A DNA stretch of 64,000 nt from AWTP1-13 sp963797005 (GCA_963797005.1 CAWCOF010000003.1:62001-126000); one strand, 5' to 3'. Shown: positions 11,901 to 20,576, numbered from the stretch's first letter. Notes: generated by a model not told the origin, from the sequence alone. Made by a program: numbers and translations.

Positions 11901-12448
11901 CGGCTTCGAGCTCTACCAGTCGATGCTGGAGGAGGCGGTCGTGGCCATGAAGGGCGGCGATCTCGGCGAGACGGCCGACCAGTGGAGCCCGCAGATCTCG
12001 CTCGGCACCTCCGTGCTGATCCCCGAGAGCTACGTCGCCGACTTGTCGCTCCGCCTCGGCCTCTACCGGCGGCTGTCGACGCTTGGACCAGCGCGCCGAC
12101 ATCGACGCCTTTGCCGCCGAGCTGGTCGACCGCTTCGGCGAGCTGCCCGACGAGGTCCGCCACCTCCTCGACGTGGTCGAGATCAAGGGGCTTGCCCGCA
12201 GGGCCGGGGTGCAAAGCGTCGACGCGGGTCCCAAGGGGGCGATCCTCGGCTTCCGCAAGAACCAGTTCGCCAACCCCGAGGGGCTCGTCGCCTTCATGCA
12301 GAAGTCGCGCGGCGGCGTGAAGCTGCAGCCCGACCACAAGCTCGTCTTCAAAGCCGACTGGGAAAGCGCCCCCGAGCGCCTCAAGGGCGTCCGCGCCCTC
12401 GTCTCCCACCTCGCCGACATCGCCGCGGCCGCCAAGCAGGCCGCGTAG
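8961..12448 (+). CDS. mfd: transcription-repair coupling factor Mfd (two frameshifts)
   Basis: Mfd removes stalled RNA polymerase and recruits UvrA. Domains in order: UvrB-like N-terminal module (LPAWDTVPYDRIGPN), RNA-polymerase interaction domain (DLVVHADHGIGRFDGL), RecG-like helicase with Walker A GDVGFGKTE, DEEQHFGV and TATPIPRTL, the TRG region (IVESGLDIANANTLIVHRAD, then LRGRVGRSK), and the C-terminal D7 domain. Two +1 breaks occur: near 11501 (PELQ to VGRAHGQ) and near 12081 (RRLST to LDQRADIDAF). Removing one base at each gives about 1161 aa, the family norm. Start ATG 8961 was chosen; ATG 8976 (MRELLTGVP) is possible. The repeat arm just upstream supplies a purine-rich sequence. Confidence 0.93.
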
Positions 12449-12803
12449 CACGCCGCAATGCCGTAGTGGAGCGCGCCAACCTTTCAGCCGGCTCCACCAA
12501 GTTCCCCTCCCCTTGACGGGGAGGGGTTAGGGGTGGGGTGAAGCCACGACCCAAACCCGTATCCCCGCGTATGATGCAGGCAGCTTTGCAGGGTGTGCAA
12601 TAGGTTTGGCGTTTCAAGGTCCCTCGCCTTGATAAGACACGAACTGCGGCGACGGTGCGCACAGCGCGGGCGCTATTTTGGCTAGGCAGCGAGTGCAGCC
12701 CCGCCCGGATTGCTCGCGTCATCATCGTAGTCCATCATCCGCGCGCGTCCTTGCCCGCTCTGGAACAATCTTGCAGGTAACCGCTGCGGAAAGGAGTGCT
12801 CGG
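12449..12803. other. mfd 3' region with family B repeat; no gene
   Basis: Apart from the palindromic repeat at 12503-12540, this 355-bp stretch shows no supported gene. A purine-rich AAGGAG at 12791-12796 is the ribosome binding site of the next gene. The promoter of that gene should lie here, but no clear -35/-10 pair can be assigned. Confidence 0.5.
12503..12540. repeat. family B palindromic repeat
   Basis: CCCCTCCCCTTGACGGGGAG followed by GGGTTAGGGGTGGGGTG. The arms CCCCTCCCC(G) and (C)GGGGAGGGG are separated by TTGA. Near-identical units occur at 42681 and 61319, and a variant at 42788 and 61411. Confidence 0.75.
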
Positions 12804-13484
12804 ATGGCCAGCAGTTCCAAGGTCAAGATAGTGCGCGGGCACTGCCCGCGATGCGGTCCGCAACGCCGCGCCGAAGTGAAAGGCGAAGTCGTGACCAACT
12901 ACGGAACAGAAGAAGAGGGCGTCACTAGCGTAGAGAGCCACCGTCTTCTTCAATGCCTCGGTTGCAATGCGCCTTATTTTCAGGTCTTGGTGGAATTTCT
13001 CGACATGCCGTCCGACGAGGCGGACACGGAGCAGTATTGGCCTGCGCCGAACAAGCGTGCAAAACCAGAATGGCTATATGAGATCATCCGCATCGACTAC
13101 GCCTTCTACAAACTGCTGCTGTCCCTCTACTCGGCACTGGACAACGACATTACTGTTCTTGCTGCCAGTGGCGTGAGGACCGTCTTTGACCGCGCGACCG
13201 AACTTTTGGGGATCGACCCTGATCTGCCATTCGTCGACAAGGTCAGGGCACTCAAGATGCAAGGTCGCATCGGCTCGCATGAGGAAGAAGACCTCAAGAC
13301 GATGGTAGACGCCGGCAGTGCGGCCATGCACCGAGCATGGGCGCCGCCACCCAAGGAGCTTGATACAATGATGGTCACGCTTGAGCGATTCTTGCATCAC
13401 GCTTTCGTGTTAAGGGAGAAGACCGCGAGCCTGAAGCTTAAGGTTCCCGAAAGAAGGAAGGGCAAAAAGGCAGAAAGAGATTAG
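12804..13484 (+). CDS. zinc-ribbon plus DUF4145 domain protein
   Basis: The 226-residue product begins with a treble-clef-like pair, CPRCGPQRR (about residue 14) and CLGCNAPYF (about 53), likely binding zinc. It is followed by a helical DUF4145 domain (IIRIDYAFYKLLLSLYSAL to SAAMHRAWAPPPKEL). DUF4145 proteins are often found alone or next to restriction/defence genes; their function is unproven. The start ATG 12804 has AAGGAG seven bases upstream. Codon use is visibly less GC-biased than in neighbours (frequent AAG/CTT/GTT, AT-rich stretches), which fits horizontal acquisition. The C-terminal tail is Lys/Arg-rich. Confidence 0.75.
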   Translation: MASSSKVKIVRGHCPRCGPQRRAEVKGEVVTNYGTEEEGVTSVESHRLLQCLGCNAPYFQVLVEFLDMPSDEADTEQYWPAPNKRAKPEWLYEIIRIDYAFYKLLLSLYSALDNDITVLAASGVRTVFDRATELLGIDPDLPFVDKVRALKMQGRIGSHEEEDLKTMVDAGSAAMHRAWAPPPKELDTMMVTLERFLHHAFVLREKTASLKLKVPERRKGKKAERD

Positions 13485-13643
13485 TCCCTTGATTTGCGGG
13501 ACGTCGGTTGTGGCAATGACCAAAGGAAGTCTCCACCGCCTTACTTCAAGAGCGAAAAGACCTTCCCAAGGACGTATGCCACCGAGGGGAGAACGCGCAA
13601 GCCGCACCCTCGGGGGATCTTGAGAGCCGGGCGCGGGCCGCCC

Positions 13644-14625
13644 CTACAGCCAGCCCTTGCGCTTGAAATAGAGCCACGGCAGCACCGCCGAGATCACCAT
13701 CAGCGCCAGCGCGAAGGGATAGCCCAGAAGCCAGCCGAGCTCGGGGATGTGCTTGAAGTTCATGCCGTAGATGGTGCCGACCAAGCGTCGGCGGCATCAG
13801 CGCCACCGCCAGCACCGAGAAGATCTTGATGATGGAGTTCTGCTCGTTGTTGATCATGCCGAGTGTCGCATCGAGCAGGAAGGTAATCTTGGTCGACAGA
13901 TAGCCGATGTGGTCGGCAAGCGAGAGCACGTCGCGGTGGGCGGTCTTGACGCGGGCGCGCAAGGCCTTCTCGTCGCCCCGGTCGCTCATCACCTGGGCGA
14001 GATAGGTCGTCAGCCGGTCGAGCGTGAGGAGCGATTCCCGCGACCGCGACGTCAGCTCGCCCTCGCGCCCGATCATCCGGATGTTGATGTCGAAGCGCTG
14101 CGCCCGGCCGCTCCTTGCGCCGTCGATGTCGAAGATGATCTGCGAGAGCTTGTCGACCTCGCCCTGGATGCGCTCCACGCGGTCGGCCTCGCGGTCGATG
14201 ATGGCCTCGAGCAGCCCCACCAGCACGGCCATGCCGCTCATGCAGGCGGCGTCCTTCTTCTGGACGCGGGCAAGGAAGATCGGGAAGGCGCGCGGCTCGG
14301 CGTAGCGCACCGTGACCAGCCGGTGCGCGGAGATGATGAAGGTGACGGGCGTCGCCATCGGCGGCAGCTCGTCAGGCCCGGCAGGCTGGTGCAGGACGAT
14401 GGCGGTCATGTACTGGCCGCCGCCCTCCTGATAGAGCCGGCTCGAGGCCTCGATCTCGGACATCTCCTCGCGCGTCGGCACCGAGATGGCGAGTGCCTGC
14501 TCGACCGAAAGGTCCTCATCCTTGGTCGGGTTGGAAAGGTCGATCCAGACGGTGGCTGGAGAGATCGACGAGCTGCCTTCGCGCTTGATGAGCACGCCGT
14601 CGGCGGCGTCATAGACCGTGAGCAT
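13644..14625 (-). CDS. corA: CorA-type Mg2+/Co2+ transporter (frameshifted)
   Basis: CorA is a pentameric inner-membrane magnesium channel. The N-terminal cytoplasmic domain (MLTVYDAADGVLIKREG to IEASSRLYQEGGGQYMTA) and the long stalk helix are intact. The first transmembrane helix ends in the signature GMN loop, seen as VGTIYGMNFKHIP. The second helix runs LLGYPFALALMVISAVLPWL, and the basic tail FKRKGWL ends at TAG 13644-13646. One +1 break is needed near 13785, between ALMPPT and LVGTIYGMN. The break context ACGCTTGG is the same as at the second mfd break. About 326 aa when repaired, typical for CorA. Confidence 0.9.
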
Positions 14626-14727
14626 CGGACGTCTCCCGATTCCGCCCCGCTAAATGCCGATGTTTGCGCCGACTAGCAAGCTGCTCGTTGCGCGTCGCGC
14701 GGCCGGTGCAGGGGCGTCCGCAGGCCG

Positions 14728-15894
14728 TCAAGTCGACCCGGGATTGTCCAGCGGATGCCAGCGCAGAGGGATCAGCAACGCAAGAAAGCCCAGCGCCGCC
14801 ACGGCAAACAGGACGATGATGCCCCATGGTCCGGTGCCGATGCCGACCAGCCGGTCCGCCCAGTCGTTGAGGTTCTCGAAGCGCAGGATGGCGACCGAAG
14901 CGACGATCACGCCCGAGATCTGCCCGATCATTTCGCCCTGCTTGCCCAGGCGCGTGAGGAAGTAGAACAAGAGCAGCAGCACCCACGGGGCGACCACCAG
15001 GCTCAGGCGCAGCTGCGGGCCCGGACCCCAGCGCCCGAACAGCACGTTGGTGGTCTGCTGATAGCCGTAGTCCATGGCCAGCCAGAGCAGCATGGCGAGC
15101 GCGCCGATGATGACGCCGCGTTCGATCCGCGGGACCAGCTCGCGGTAATGCAGGTGAATCCTGCGGTGCCAGACCGCGAGCAGGAGGCCGATGGCGATGA
15201 TGACGAGGATGAAGAAGGTCTTCAGCGGCAGGAAGACGAGCAGATCGTAGCGGGCCGACAGCGATTGCGTCGCCGGGTTCTCTTCCAGGCGGGTGACCAC
15301 GTCGGCCAGCCGCTTCTGGGCGGCACAGCAAGCCTCGCCGGTGAGCGGGCCGTCGGCTGCAAAGCAGTAGCGCACCTTGCTCATTTCCTCGGGCTGCTCG
15401 AGCAGATTGTCGGTGGCGCAGTTGCGCGCGAACTTGGAGAGGCCGAGACGCTCTTTCCCGATCTCGCGCAGCTTGCCGAGCGCAGTGAGCATGGCGGCGC
15501 GCTGGCAGGTGCCGGCGCTGCATCCCGCCGGCTCGCCCTTGTCGGCACTGAGCGCGGCGGGCGTCACCTCCCAGAGGGCGCGCGGCTTGGCGTCGAGATA
15601 CCTGGTGACGCCGACCGACAACGCCGCCACCACGATCAGGCCGATGGAGAAGCGCAACTTGCCGTAGGGCAGGTGGCTCCAATAGAGGTGCGTGAACACG
15701 ACCGAAGGCAGGTAGAAGGCGATCAGGCAGAGCACCCCGAACAACGGGAAGAAGAGGAACAGATGGCTGTGCGCCAGGACTATCGCCTGCCAGTCGAGCC
15801 CTTGAAACTCGCGGATCAGGAGACCGGTCGACGCCAGGAACGACGCGCCGAGGATCAGAAAGGCCAAGGCAACGAAAATTCGCGCACCCGTCAT
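14728..15894 (-). CDS. multi-pass membrane protein with Cys-rich loop, unknown function
   Basis: I do not recognise the family. The 388-residue product has about eight hydrophobic segments, for example IFVALAFLILGASFLASTGL, LFLFFPLFGVLCLIAFYLP, FFILVIIAIGLLLAVW and IIVLFAVAALGFLALLIPL. Between the third and fourth helices lies a hydrophilic loop of about 130 residues containing seven cysteines (GCSAGTC, NCATDN, YCFAADG, ACCAAQ), consistent with disulfides in the periplasm. Start ATG 15894 has GGGGGAG just upstream; a longer frame to 15954 is less likely. It is followed on the same strand by corA with about 100 bp between. Confidence 0.65.
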   Translation of the reverse strand: MTGARIFVALAFLILGASFLASTGLLIREFQGLDWQAIVLAHSHLFLFFPLFGVLCLIAFYLPSVVFTHLYWSHLPYGKLRFSIGLIVVAALSVGVTRYLDAKPRALWEVTPAALSADKGEPAGCSAGTCQRAAMLTALGKLREIGKERLGLSKFARNCATDNLLEQPEEMSKVRYCFAADGPLTGEACCAAQKRLADVVTRLEENPATQSLSARYDLLVFLPLKTFFILVIIAIGLLLAVWHRRIHLHYRELVPRIERGVIIGALAMLLWLAMDYGYQQTTNVLFGRWGPGPQLRLSLVVAPWVLLLLFYFLTRLGKQGEMIGQISGVIVASVAILRFENLNDWADRLVGIGTGPWGIIVLFAVAALGFLALLIPLRWHPLDNPGST

Positions 15895-16162
15895 GGGCTC
15901 CCCCAACCACAAGTCCCCCCGCCCATGGGCCCGATTATCCTCTGTCTGGCTCAACTAGGCTAGAGCGAGAGTGGCAACTCTGCCTCCGCCCGCTTGCCCG
16001 AAGCGGGCAATAGCCCGCGCGGCGGGCACGCAGTAACCCCAATGCCACACCGGTCGGTCTAGTTGCGCTAACCGCCTTGTAGGCATGCGCCGTTCACAGA
16101 GAATGGGCCGAGAGGGATTTTTCGAGCGGGGTCGGAGTGTCGATTGCAACCCGGTTCGAACA

Positions 16163-17071
16163 ATGTCCCGCTGGCTACGTACGCTTATTGTCTGCCTTTT
16201 GAGTGCGGCGCCGATCCAGCGCGCAGGGGCCGTTGCGCCGCAGGTCGGAATTGAGCCGAGTGACGCGACGGGCTCGCGCTTCAAGATCGTCATCTCGGGA
16301 CGGATCAGCGTTGCGACGCTGTTCGCTTTCTCGAGGGCGCTGGCCGACCCGCGCATCGCCCGGACGCCTGCTCCTTCCGTCGAGCTCAATTCACCCGGCG
16401 GGTCCATCCCCGCGGCTATGGCGATCGGCGGCTTCGTCCGGGCCGGCGGCTTGCGCACCGCCGTTGCCCGACGACGCACGTGCGACAGCGCGTGTGCGCT
16501 GATCCTGGTGGCGGGCATCGAGTGGAGTGCGGGCGTCGGAAGCGTGCGCATCCACCGGCCTCGTTATGAGCTCGATCAGGCTGGAAAGGATGCGGACGCC
16601 CGGGCCCGGCAGGCCTACAAGGAGGTGCTGGCGCACATGCGCGACTATCTCGAGCGTATGGGACCGGGCGACCGGCTGCTTGACGCGATGCTCGCCGTTC
16701 CGTCCGGCCGGCTGAGGGCGCTCTCCCATCGTGAGCTGCGCGCTTTCGGTCTTGCCTCTTCCCGCCAGGCGCCGACGAGGGTGGCTGCCGTGCGCACCGC
16801 GCGCCTGGTGCCATCGGCCGGCCGCCTGATCGCGCCGGCCGGGATGCGCAAGCAAGCCAAGCGCACACGGGGCAAGCCATCGACGCCGCGCCAGCGGCTC
16901 CTGCAGGCCATCATCTCCGCAGGCCCGCCGCCGGGAATTTGGCGCGCGTCGGCAGATAGGCGACAGCCCCGCTCCGCTCGCCGATCGGTCTCCCGCAAGG
17001 CTGCGCACCACGGCCGCCGGCAGAAGACCCACAGCGTGCGCCGTCGTGGTCGGGCGCCGCCGCTCGCCTGA
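16163..17071 (+). CDS. ClpP/crotonase-fold periplasmic protein (COG3904-like)
   Basis: The N-terminus MSRWLRTLIVCLLSAAPIQR is a signal peptide. The core has the ClpP/SppA-fold hallmarks ELNSPGGSIPAAMAIGG (about residues 73-90), CDSACALIL with the probable nucleophile Ser109, and IHRPR near residue 130 with a candidate His. Two cysteines bracket the serine. The family (COG3904, predicted periplasmic proteins) has no firmly assigned substrate. The C-terminal 100 residues are Arg-rich and low in complexity. The gene ends 3 bp from the convergent small secreted gene. The start at ATG 16163 is preferred over 16085 because only it begins with a signal peptide. Confidence 0.7.
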   Translation: MSRWLRTLIVCLLSAAPIQRAGAVAPQVGIEPSDATGSRFKIVISGRISVATLFAFSRALADPRIARTPAPSVELNSPGGSIPAAMAIGGFVRAGGLRTAVARRRTCDSACALILVAGIEWSAGVGSVRIHRPRYELDQAGKDADARARQAYKEVLAHMRDYLERMGPGDRLLDAMLAVPSGRLRALSHRELRAFGLASSRQAPTRVAAVRTARLVPSAGRLIAPAGMRKQAKRTRGKPSTPRQRLLQAIISAGPPPGIWRASADRRQPRSARRSVSRKAAHHGRRQKTHSVRRRGRAPPLA

Positions 17072-17074
17072 GCC

Positions 17075-17332
17075 TCATTCGCGAACGCAGTGCCCGCCCT
17101 TCCGCACGCGTCCCGTGCCGCAGCTTTCCGGGTAGGGTACCGTCTTTGTGTTGGCGGCAGGCGTGCGGGCCTCGGCGCGCCAGGTCCCGCGCATGCCGCC
17201 GGGGCTTTGATAGTCGTAGGCGCTGAAATTGCCGGCAGGGCCGGCGCAATAGTGATGGGCCGACACGGCACTGCTGCTTGCGGCTACACCCACAAGAGCC
17301 GCGGCCATCGCAATAGGAACCCGCTGACGCAT
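17075..17332 (-). CDS. small secreted protein, unknown function
   Basis: An 85-residue protein with a clear signal peptide (RVPIAMAAALVGVAASSSAV, cleavage after SA). A short mature part follows with three cysteines (HHYCAGPAGN, PESCGTGRV, GGHCVRE) and an aromatic/Gly-rich middle. The start is well supported by GGAGGTG five bases upstream of ATG 17332. It is convergent with the ClpP-fold gene. I do not recognise a family; a small periplasmic or surface protein with a disulfide is a reasonable description. Confidence 0.6.
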   Translation of the reverse strand: MRQRVPIAMAAALVGVAASSSAVSAHHYCAGPAGNFSAYDYQSPGGMRGTWRAEARTPAANTKTVPYPESCGTGRVRKGGHCVRE

Positions 17333-17396
17333 GTGACACCTCCAGGATGCAATACAACCCTCTAAGCAAGATGGAAGTTCCGCGTGCCGACAAAGC

Positions 17397-17420
17397 AAAG
17401 GGGCCGCCAGTGGCGGCCCC
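17397..17420 (-). terminator. Rho-independent terminator (minus strand)
   Basis: A perfect palindrome, GGGGCCGCCA-G-TGGCGGCCCC, lies at 17400-17420. Read on the minus strand it is followed by TTTGCTTTG. The T-rich side faces minus transcription, so it should end a transcript coming from the bactofilin / small-ORF side. Confidence 0.75.
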
Positions 17421-17491
17421 CGTGAGATCGGTTGGCGATTGGCCTTACGTGGCGGGTTCTCTCACGAACGCGCCGATCGTTGCCAGCCCGC

Positions 17492-17572
17492 TCAGGCCCC
17501 GTTGGAGGCTGCTCCAACACGAGCGCGATCAAGCTTCAGCGTCCTCGCCGACTGCAGGATCCCACTAGACAT
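17492..17572 (-). CDS. 26-codon ORF with full-length Shine-Dalgarno sequence
   Basis: ATG 17570-17572 is preceded by GAAAGGAGGTGATCC, which is complementary to the entire conserved 3' tail of 16S rRNA (GGATCACCTCCTTTC), ending 2 bases before the ATG. The product is MSSGILQSARTLKLDRARVG plus six residues, ending at TGA. A strong terminator lies 72 nt after the stop codon. The gene is 135 bp downstream of the bactofilin gene on the same strand. The peptide is basic, without a signal or membrane segment. Alternatives are a leader peptide, an sRNA that titrates ribosomes, or an accidental match; the SD-ATG core spacing is short of nothing but closer than usual for its distal part. Confidence 0.4.
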   Translation of the reverse strand: MSSGILQSARTLKLDRARVGAASNGA

Positions 17573-17706
17573 TGGATCACCTCCTTTCCTTTGGTTGCGG
17601 TTCGAGCGGCAATTTAGGTGCTTCGCCCTCTGATGAAAAGGGGGTCTTTCGCCCCTGCTTCCGCGACCATGTGAGGCAGGGACCGGGCGGCCACAGGTCG
17701 GCCTGG

Positions 17707-18210
17707 TCAGTTCGGCCGAGGCTGTCCGTTCGGTTGGGCCTCGAGGTTCAGGTTGAGCTCGGCCATGCTCCCGGGACGCCGGCAGCGGCCGTCGAACTCC
17801 GCTCCCTGCTCGATGGCGAGCTGCATGTGATGGATGTCGCCTTCGACGCGCGCCGACGCTTGCAGGCTGACGTCCGCGCCGCGAATCACGCCGGCGATCT
17901 TGCCGCGCACGATCACGCGCTCGGCGGCCACCGTGCCCGTCACCTTGCCCTGCTCGCCGATGATCACCTCGCTGCCGCCGACGTCGCCTTCGATCTCGCC
18001 GTCGACCTGCAACGTACCCTGGCTGATGATCTTCAGTCCCTGGCCGATGATCTTGAGATCGTTGCCGATCACCGACTTGTTGTCGACGTCCCCGATTGTG
18101 GCGCGTCGCGGCGGCGGCGTGGGCTGGATGGTGTACCCGCCGTTGGTGCCGCCATTCGAGCCGATCGACTCGAGCGTCTTGGGCTCCGCAGTAGAGCTAC
18201 GCGTAAACAT
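17707..18210 (-). CDS. bactofilin (polymer-forming cytoskeletal protein)
   Basis: Bactofilins (DUF583) form nucleotide-independent filaments that position cell-wall enzymes at the membrane. The 167-residue protein has a disordered N-terminus with PTPPPRR, then the right-handed beta-helix core of repeated hydrophobic rungs (SVIGNDLKIIGQGLKIISQG, LQVDGEIEGDVGGSEVIIG, RVIVRGKIAGVIRGADVSLQ, ARVEGDIHHMQLAIEQGAEF), and a polar tail. It is divergent from a polysaccharide deacetylase gene and close to other envelope genes, consistent with a cell-shape or envelope role. Confidence 0.9.
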   Translation of the reverse strand: MFTRSSTAEPKTLESIGSNGGTNGGYTIQPTPPPRRATIGDVDNKSVIGNDLKIIGQGLKIISQGTLQVDGEIEGDVGGSEVIIGEQGKVTGTVAAERVIVRGKIAGVIRGADVSLQASARVEGDIHHMQLAIEQGAEFDGRCRRPGSMAELNLNLEAQPNGQPRPN

Positions 18211-18438
18211 GATGCCCCCAGGGTTTGATCATGGTCGATTACGAAGAATAGCGGGATGGAGACCATCATTACGTGTTAGAATTGTGTCCTGCAAGGCGAG
18301 CGGGAGGGCTTAGTGCGCCCGACATGACACAGAGCCGCCGGAAATTGCCCGAGCCGCGCGACGCGGCCCTTGCAGAAGATGCGGCATGCACCGCACGGTT
18401 GCACAAACGTGATTCACTTTCGGCAGATGGGGAGAGCC

Positions 18439-19350
18439 ATGCGCTTAAGGACAGCGGTTATAGGATTGCTTCTCGGATGCGTGAGTTGTGTTGCTCCGGC
18501 CCTGGCGCAGGGTTCGGGCACGTGCACCAATCCCAACGCGCTCGGTCTGTCGCGCACGGTTGAGGTCGACACCACCGGCGGCCCGGGATTCGGCTTCGAG
18601 CAATACAAGCAGCACGACTTCCTGCAGCTGGGAGAAGTGGTGCTCACGTTCGACGATGGGCCCTGGCCTCACAACACGCAAGCCGTGCTCGAAGCGCTGG
18701 CCGATAACTGCACCAAGGCGATCTTCTTCCCGATCGGCAAGCACGCCCTGTGGCATCCGGAAATTCTGAAACAGGTTGCCGCCGCCGGTCACACCATCGG
18801 CGGGCATACCTGGTCGCACGCCAATCTCGGCAAGGTGAAGGGCGACAAGGCCATCATGGAGATCGAGAAGGGCTTCAGCGCGGTGAAAGTCGCGCTCGGC
18901 ACGGCCGGGTCTCCCTTCTTCCGCTTCCCCTACCTGAAGGATCCGCAGGAGCTGCTCGACTATCTCGGCAAGCGCAACATCGCCATCTTCTCGCACGACC
19001 TCGACAGCTTCGACTTCAAGATGCGCAAGCCCGAGCAGGTGATCAAATCGGTGATGCACAAGCTGGAGCGGAAGGGCAAGGGCATCATCCTGATGCACGA
19101 TTTCCAGCGCGCCACCGCCGAGGCGATGCCGGCCCTGCTCAAAGAGCTCAAAGCCAAGGGCTTCAAGGTCGTGCTCATGAAGGCCAAGGCGCCGGTGGCC
19201 ACGCTCGCCCAGTGGGATGAGGAAGCCAGCGGCGAGATCAGGGGCGCGGTCGGCGGTGGCCGCCCGACGTCGATGGTCGTGCGCACCATCCAGGAAGCTC
19301 CGCCCGCCAGTGCGACTGCGTCCGCCACCAAGGGACCCAACAAGAACTAG
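18439..19350 (+). CDS. secreted polysaccharide deacetylase (NodB domain)
   Basis: A carbohydrate esterase family 4 protein, probably acting on chitin-like or peptidoglycan amino sugars in the periplasm. Signal peptide MRLRTAVIGLLLGCVSCVAP with cleavage near ALAQ. NodB motif 1 TFDDGPWPHNTQ lies at about residue 69 with the catalytic base and metal Asp. Motif 2 HTIGGHTWSHANL supplies the metal histidines. FFRFPYLKD matches motif 3, DLDSFDFK motif 4 and IILMHDF motif 5. Length 303 aa. Start ATG 18439 is supported by GGGGAGAG just upstream and by the signal peptide. The C-terminal 45 residues are low complexity. Confidence 0.9.
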   Translation: MRLRTAVIGLLLGCVSCVAPALAQGSGTCTNPNALGLSRTVEVDTTGGPGFGFEQYKQHDFLQLGEVVLTFDDGPWPHNTQAVLEALADNCTKAIFFPIGKHALWHPEILKQVAAAGHTIGGHTWSHANLGKVKGDKAIMEIEKGFSAVKVALGTAGSPFFRFPYLKDPQELLDYLGKRNIAIFSHDLDSFDFKMRKPEQVIKSVMHKLERKGKGIILMHDFQRATAEAMPALLKELKAKGFKVVLMKAKAPVATLAQWDEEASGEIRGAVGGGRPTSMVVRTIQEAPPASATASATKGPNKN

Positions 19351-19426
19351 CGGCGGCGACTCCCTTCGCGTTTCGTCGGCAGGCCCGCGTTTCGCGGCAT
19401 GGCTGGGCCGTGGTAGGCTGCCGACG

Positions 19427-19984
19427 ATGACGGCGCAGCGTCGCAAACGCATGACGGTCGATGAGTTCCTGGCCTGGGCGACCGGGCGCAAGGGGCGTTA
19501 CGAGCTCTTCGATGGTGTCGCCTATGCGATGTCGCCCGAGCGTGCCGGCCACGCCGAGGTCAAACTTGCGGTGGCCAAGGCGCTGGGTGCGGCAATCGCG
19601 AAGGCCAAGGTCGGGTGTTGGGTTCTGCCCGACGGCATGACGGTGCGCGTGGACAAGCACACCGCGTACGAGCCAGACGCCCTTGTTTATTGCGGCGCCA
19701 AGCTGCCGAGCAGCGCCATCGAGGTGCCGGCGCCGGTTCTGGTGGTCGAGGTGTTGTCGCCGAGTACGCGCCATGTCGATGCGTCGGCCAAGCTCGCCGG
19801 CTACTTCGCGCTGCCAAGCCTGCACCACTACCTGATCGTCGATCCCGAGCAGCATCTGGTGATCCACCATGCGCGCGGCGGGGGCGTCGACGTCATCGGC
19901 ACGCGCGTCGTGCGGCATGGCACGATCGAGCTTCGGCCTCCCGGCATCAAGCTCGCCGTCGCCAGACTGTTCGCCGGCGCATGA
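19427..19984 (+). CDS. Uma2 family (DUF820) putative endonuclease
   Basis: The 185-residue protein has the PD-(D/E)XK-like DUF820 fold: MTVDEFLAWATGRKGRYELF with the conserved YELFDG motif, YEPDALVYCG with the catalytic Asp, and PVLVVEVLSPSTRHVDASAK carrying the E-x-S-P-S-T signature. It ends with the family pattern LPSLHHYLIVDPE. Uma2 proteins are abundant in cyanobacteria and scattered in other bacteria. Their nuclease activity is inferred from fold, and their biological role is unclear. It sits alone, 19 bp before the DUF924 gene on the same strand. Confidence 0.85.
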   Translation: MTAQRRKRMTVDEFLAWATGRKGRYELFDGVAYAMSPERAGHAEVKLAVAKALGAAIAKAKVGCWVLPDGMTVRVDKHTAYEPDALVYCGAKLPSSAIEVPAPVLVVEVLSPSTRHVDASAKLAGYFALPSLHHYLIVDPEQHLVIHHARGGGVDVIGTRVVRHGTIELRPPGIKLAVARLFAGA

Positions 19985-20003
19985 GCCGTTCGGAGTTTCG
20001 CTC

Positions 20004-20561
20004 ATGACCGACCTTCCCGCAGGCTGGGCCGCCGGTGTCTTGCGCTTCTGGTTCGAGGAGACAAAGCGCGAGCAGTGGTTCAAGAAGGACGAGGCGTTCG
20101 ACCGGCGCCTGCGCGACCGGTTCCTCGATCTGCACGATGAGGTTGCCGCCGCGCCGGACGAGGCCTGCCTGCCCGACGCCACGACGGCGCTCGCCGCCGT
20201 CATCGTCTGCGACCAGTTCCCGCGCAACATGTTCCGCGGCAGCCCGCGCGCCTTTGCCACCGACGCCAAGGCGCTGGCGCTGGCCGAGGCGGTGCTGGCG
20301 AAAGGCTGGGACGCCGCCTTGAGCGACGATCAGCGCATGTTTCTCTACCTGCCCTTCGAGCACGCGGAGGATGCGGCCGCGCAGGCGCGCTGCATCGCTT
20401 TGATGTCGGGACTGGCGGACAAGGACCTCGTGCGCTGGGCGGAGGCCCACAAGGCGATCATCGACCGCTTCGGGCGCTTCCCGCACCGCAACGCGGTTCT
20501 CGGCCGCGCTTCGACGCCTCAGGAAACGGAGTTCCTCGCGCAGCCTGGAAGCTCGTTCTAG
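20004..20561 (+). CDS. DUF924 family protein
   Basis: A soluble all-helical TPR-like protein of 185 aa, function unknown. Hallmarks are VLRFWFEETKREQWFKKDEA near the N-terminus, IVCDQFPRNMFRGSPRAFAT in the middle and YLPFEHAEDAAAQAR, all diagnostic for DUF924. Start ATG 20004 gives the expected N-terminus. The preceding Uma2 gene ends 19 bp upstream, so the two may be co-transcribed. It ends just before a family A palindromic repeat. Confidence 0.88.
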   Translation: MTDLPAGWAAGVLRFWFEETKREQWFKKDEAFDRRLRDRFLDLHDEVAAAPDEACLPDATTALAAVIVCDQFPRNMFRGSPRAFATDAKALALAEAVLAKGWDAALSDDQRMFLYLPFEHAEDAAAQARCIALMSGLADKDLVRWAEAHKAIIDRFGRFPHRNAVLGRASTPQETEFLAQPGSSF

Positions 20562-20576
20562 CCGGGGCGTGAGTTT

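Noticed and set aside
17570..17590. Fragment of a 16S rRNA gene on the plus strand (TTGGATCACCTCCTTTC).
   Set aside because: Only the terminal ~17 bases match and no rRNA sequence precedes them; reading it as a Shine-Dalgarno sequence on the minus strand explains it better.
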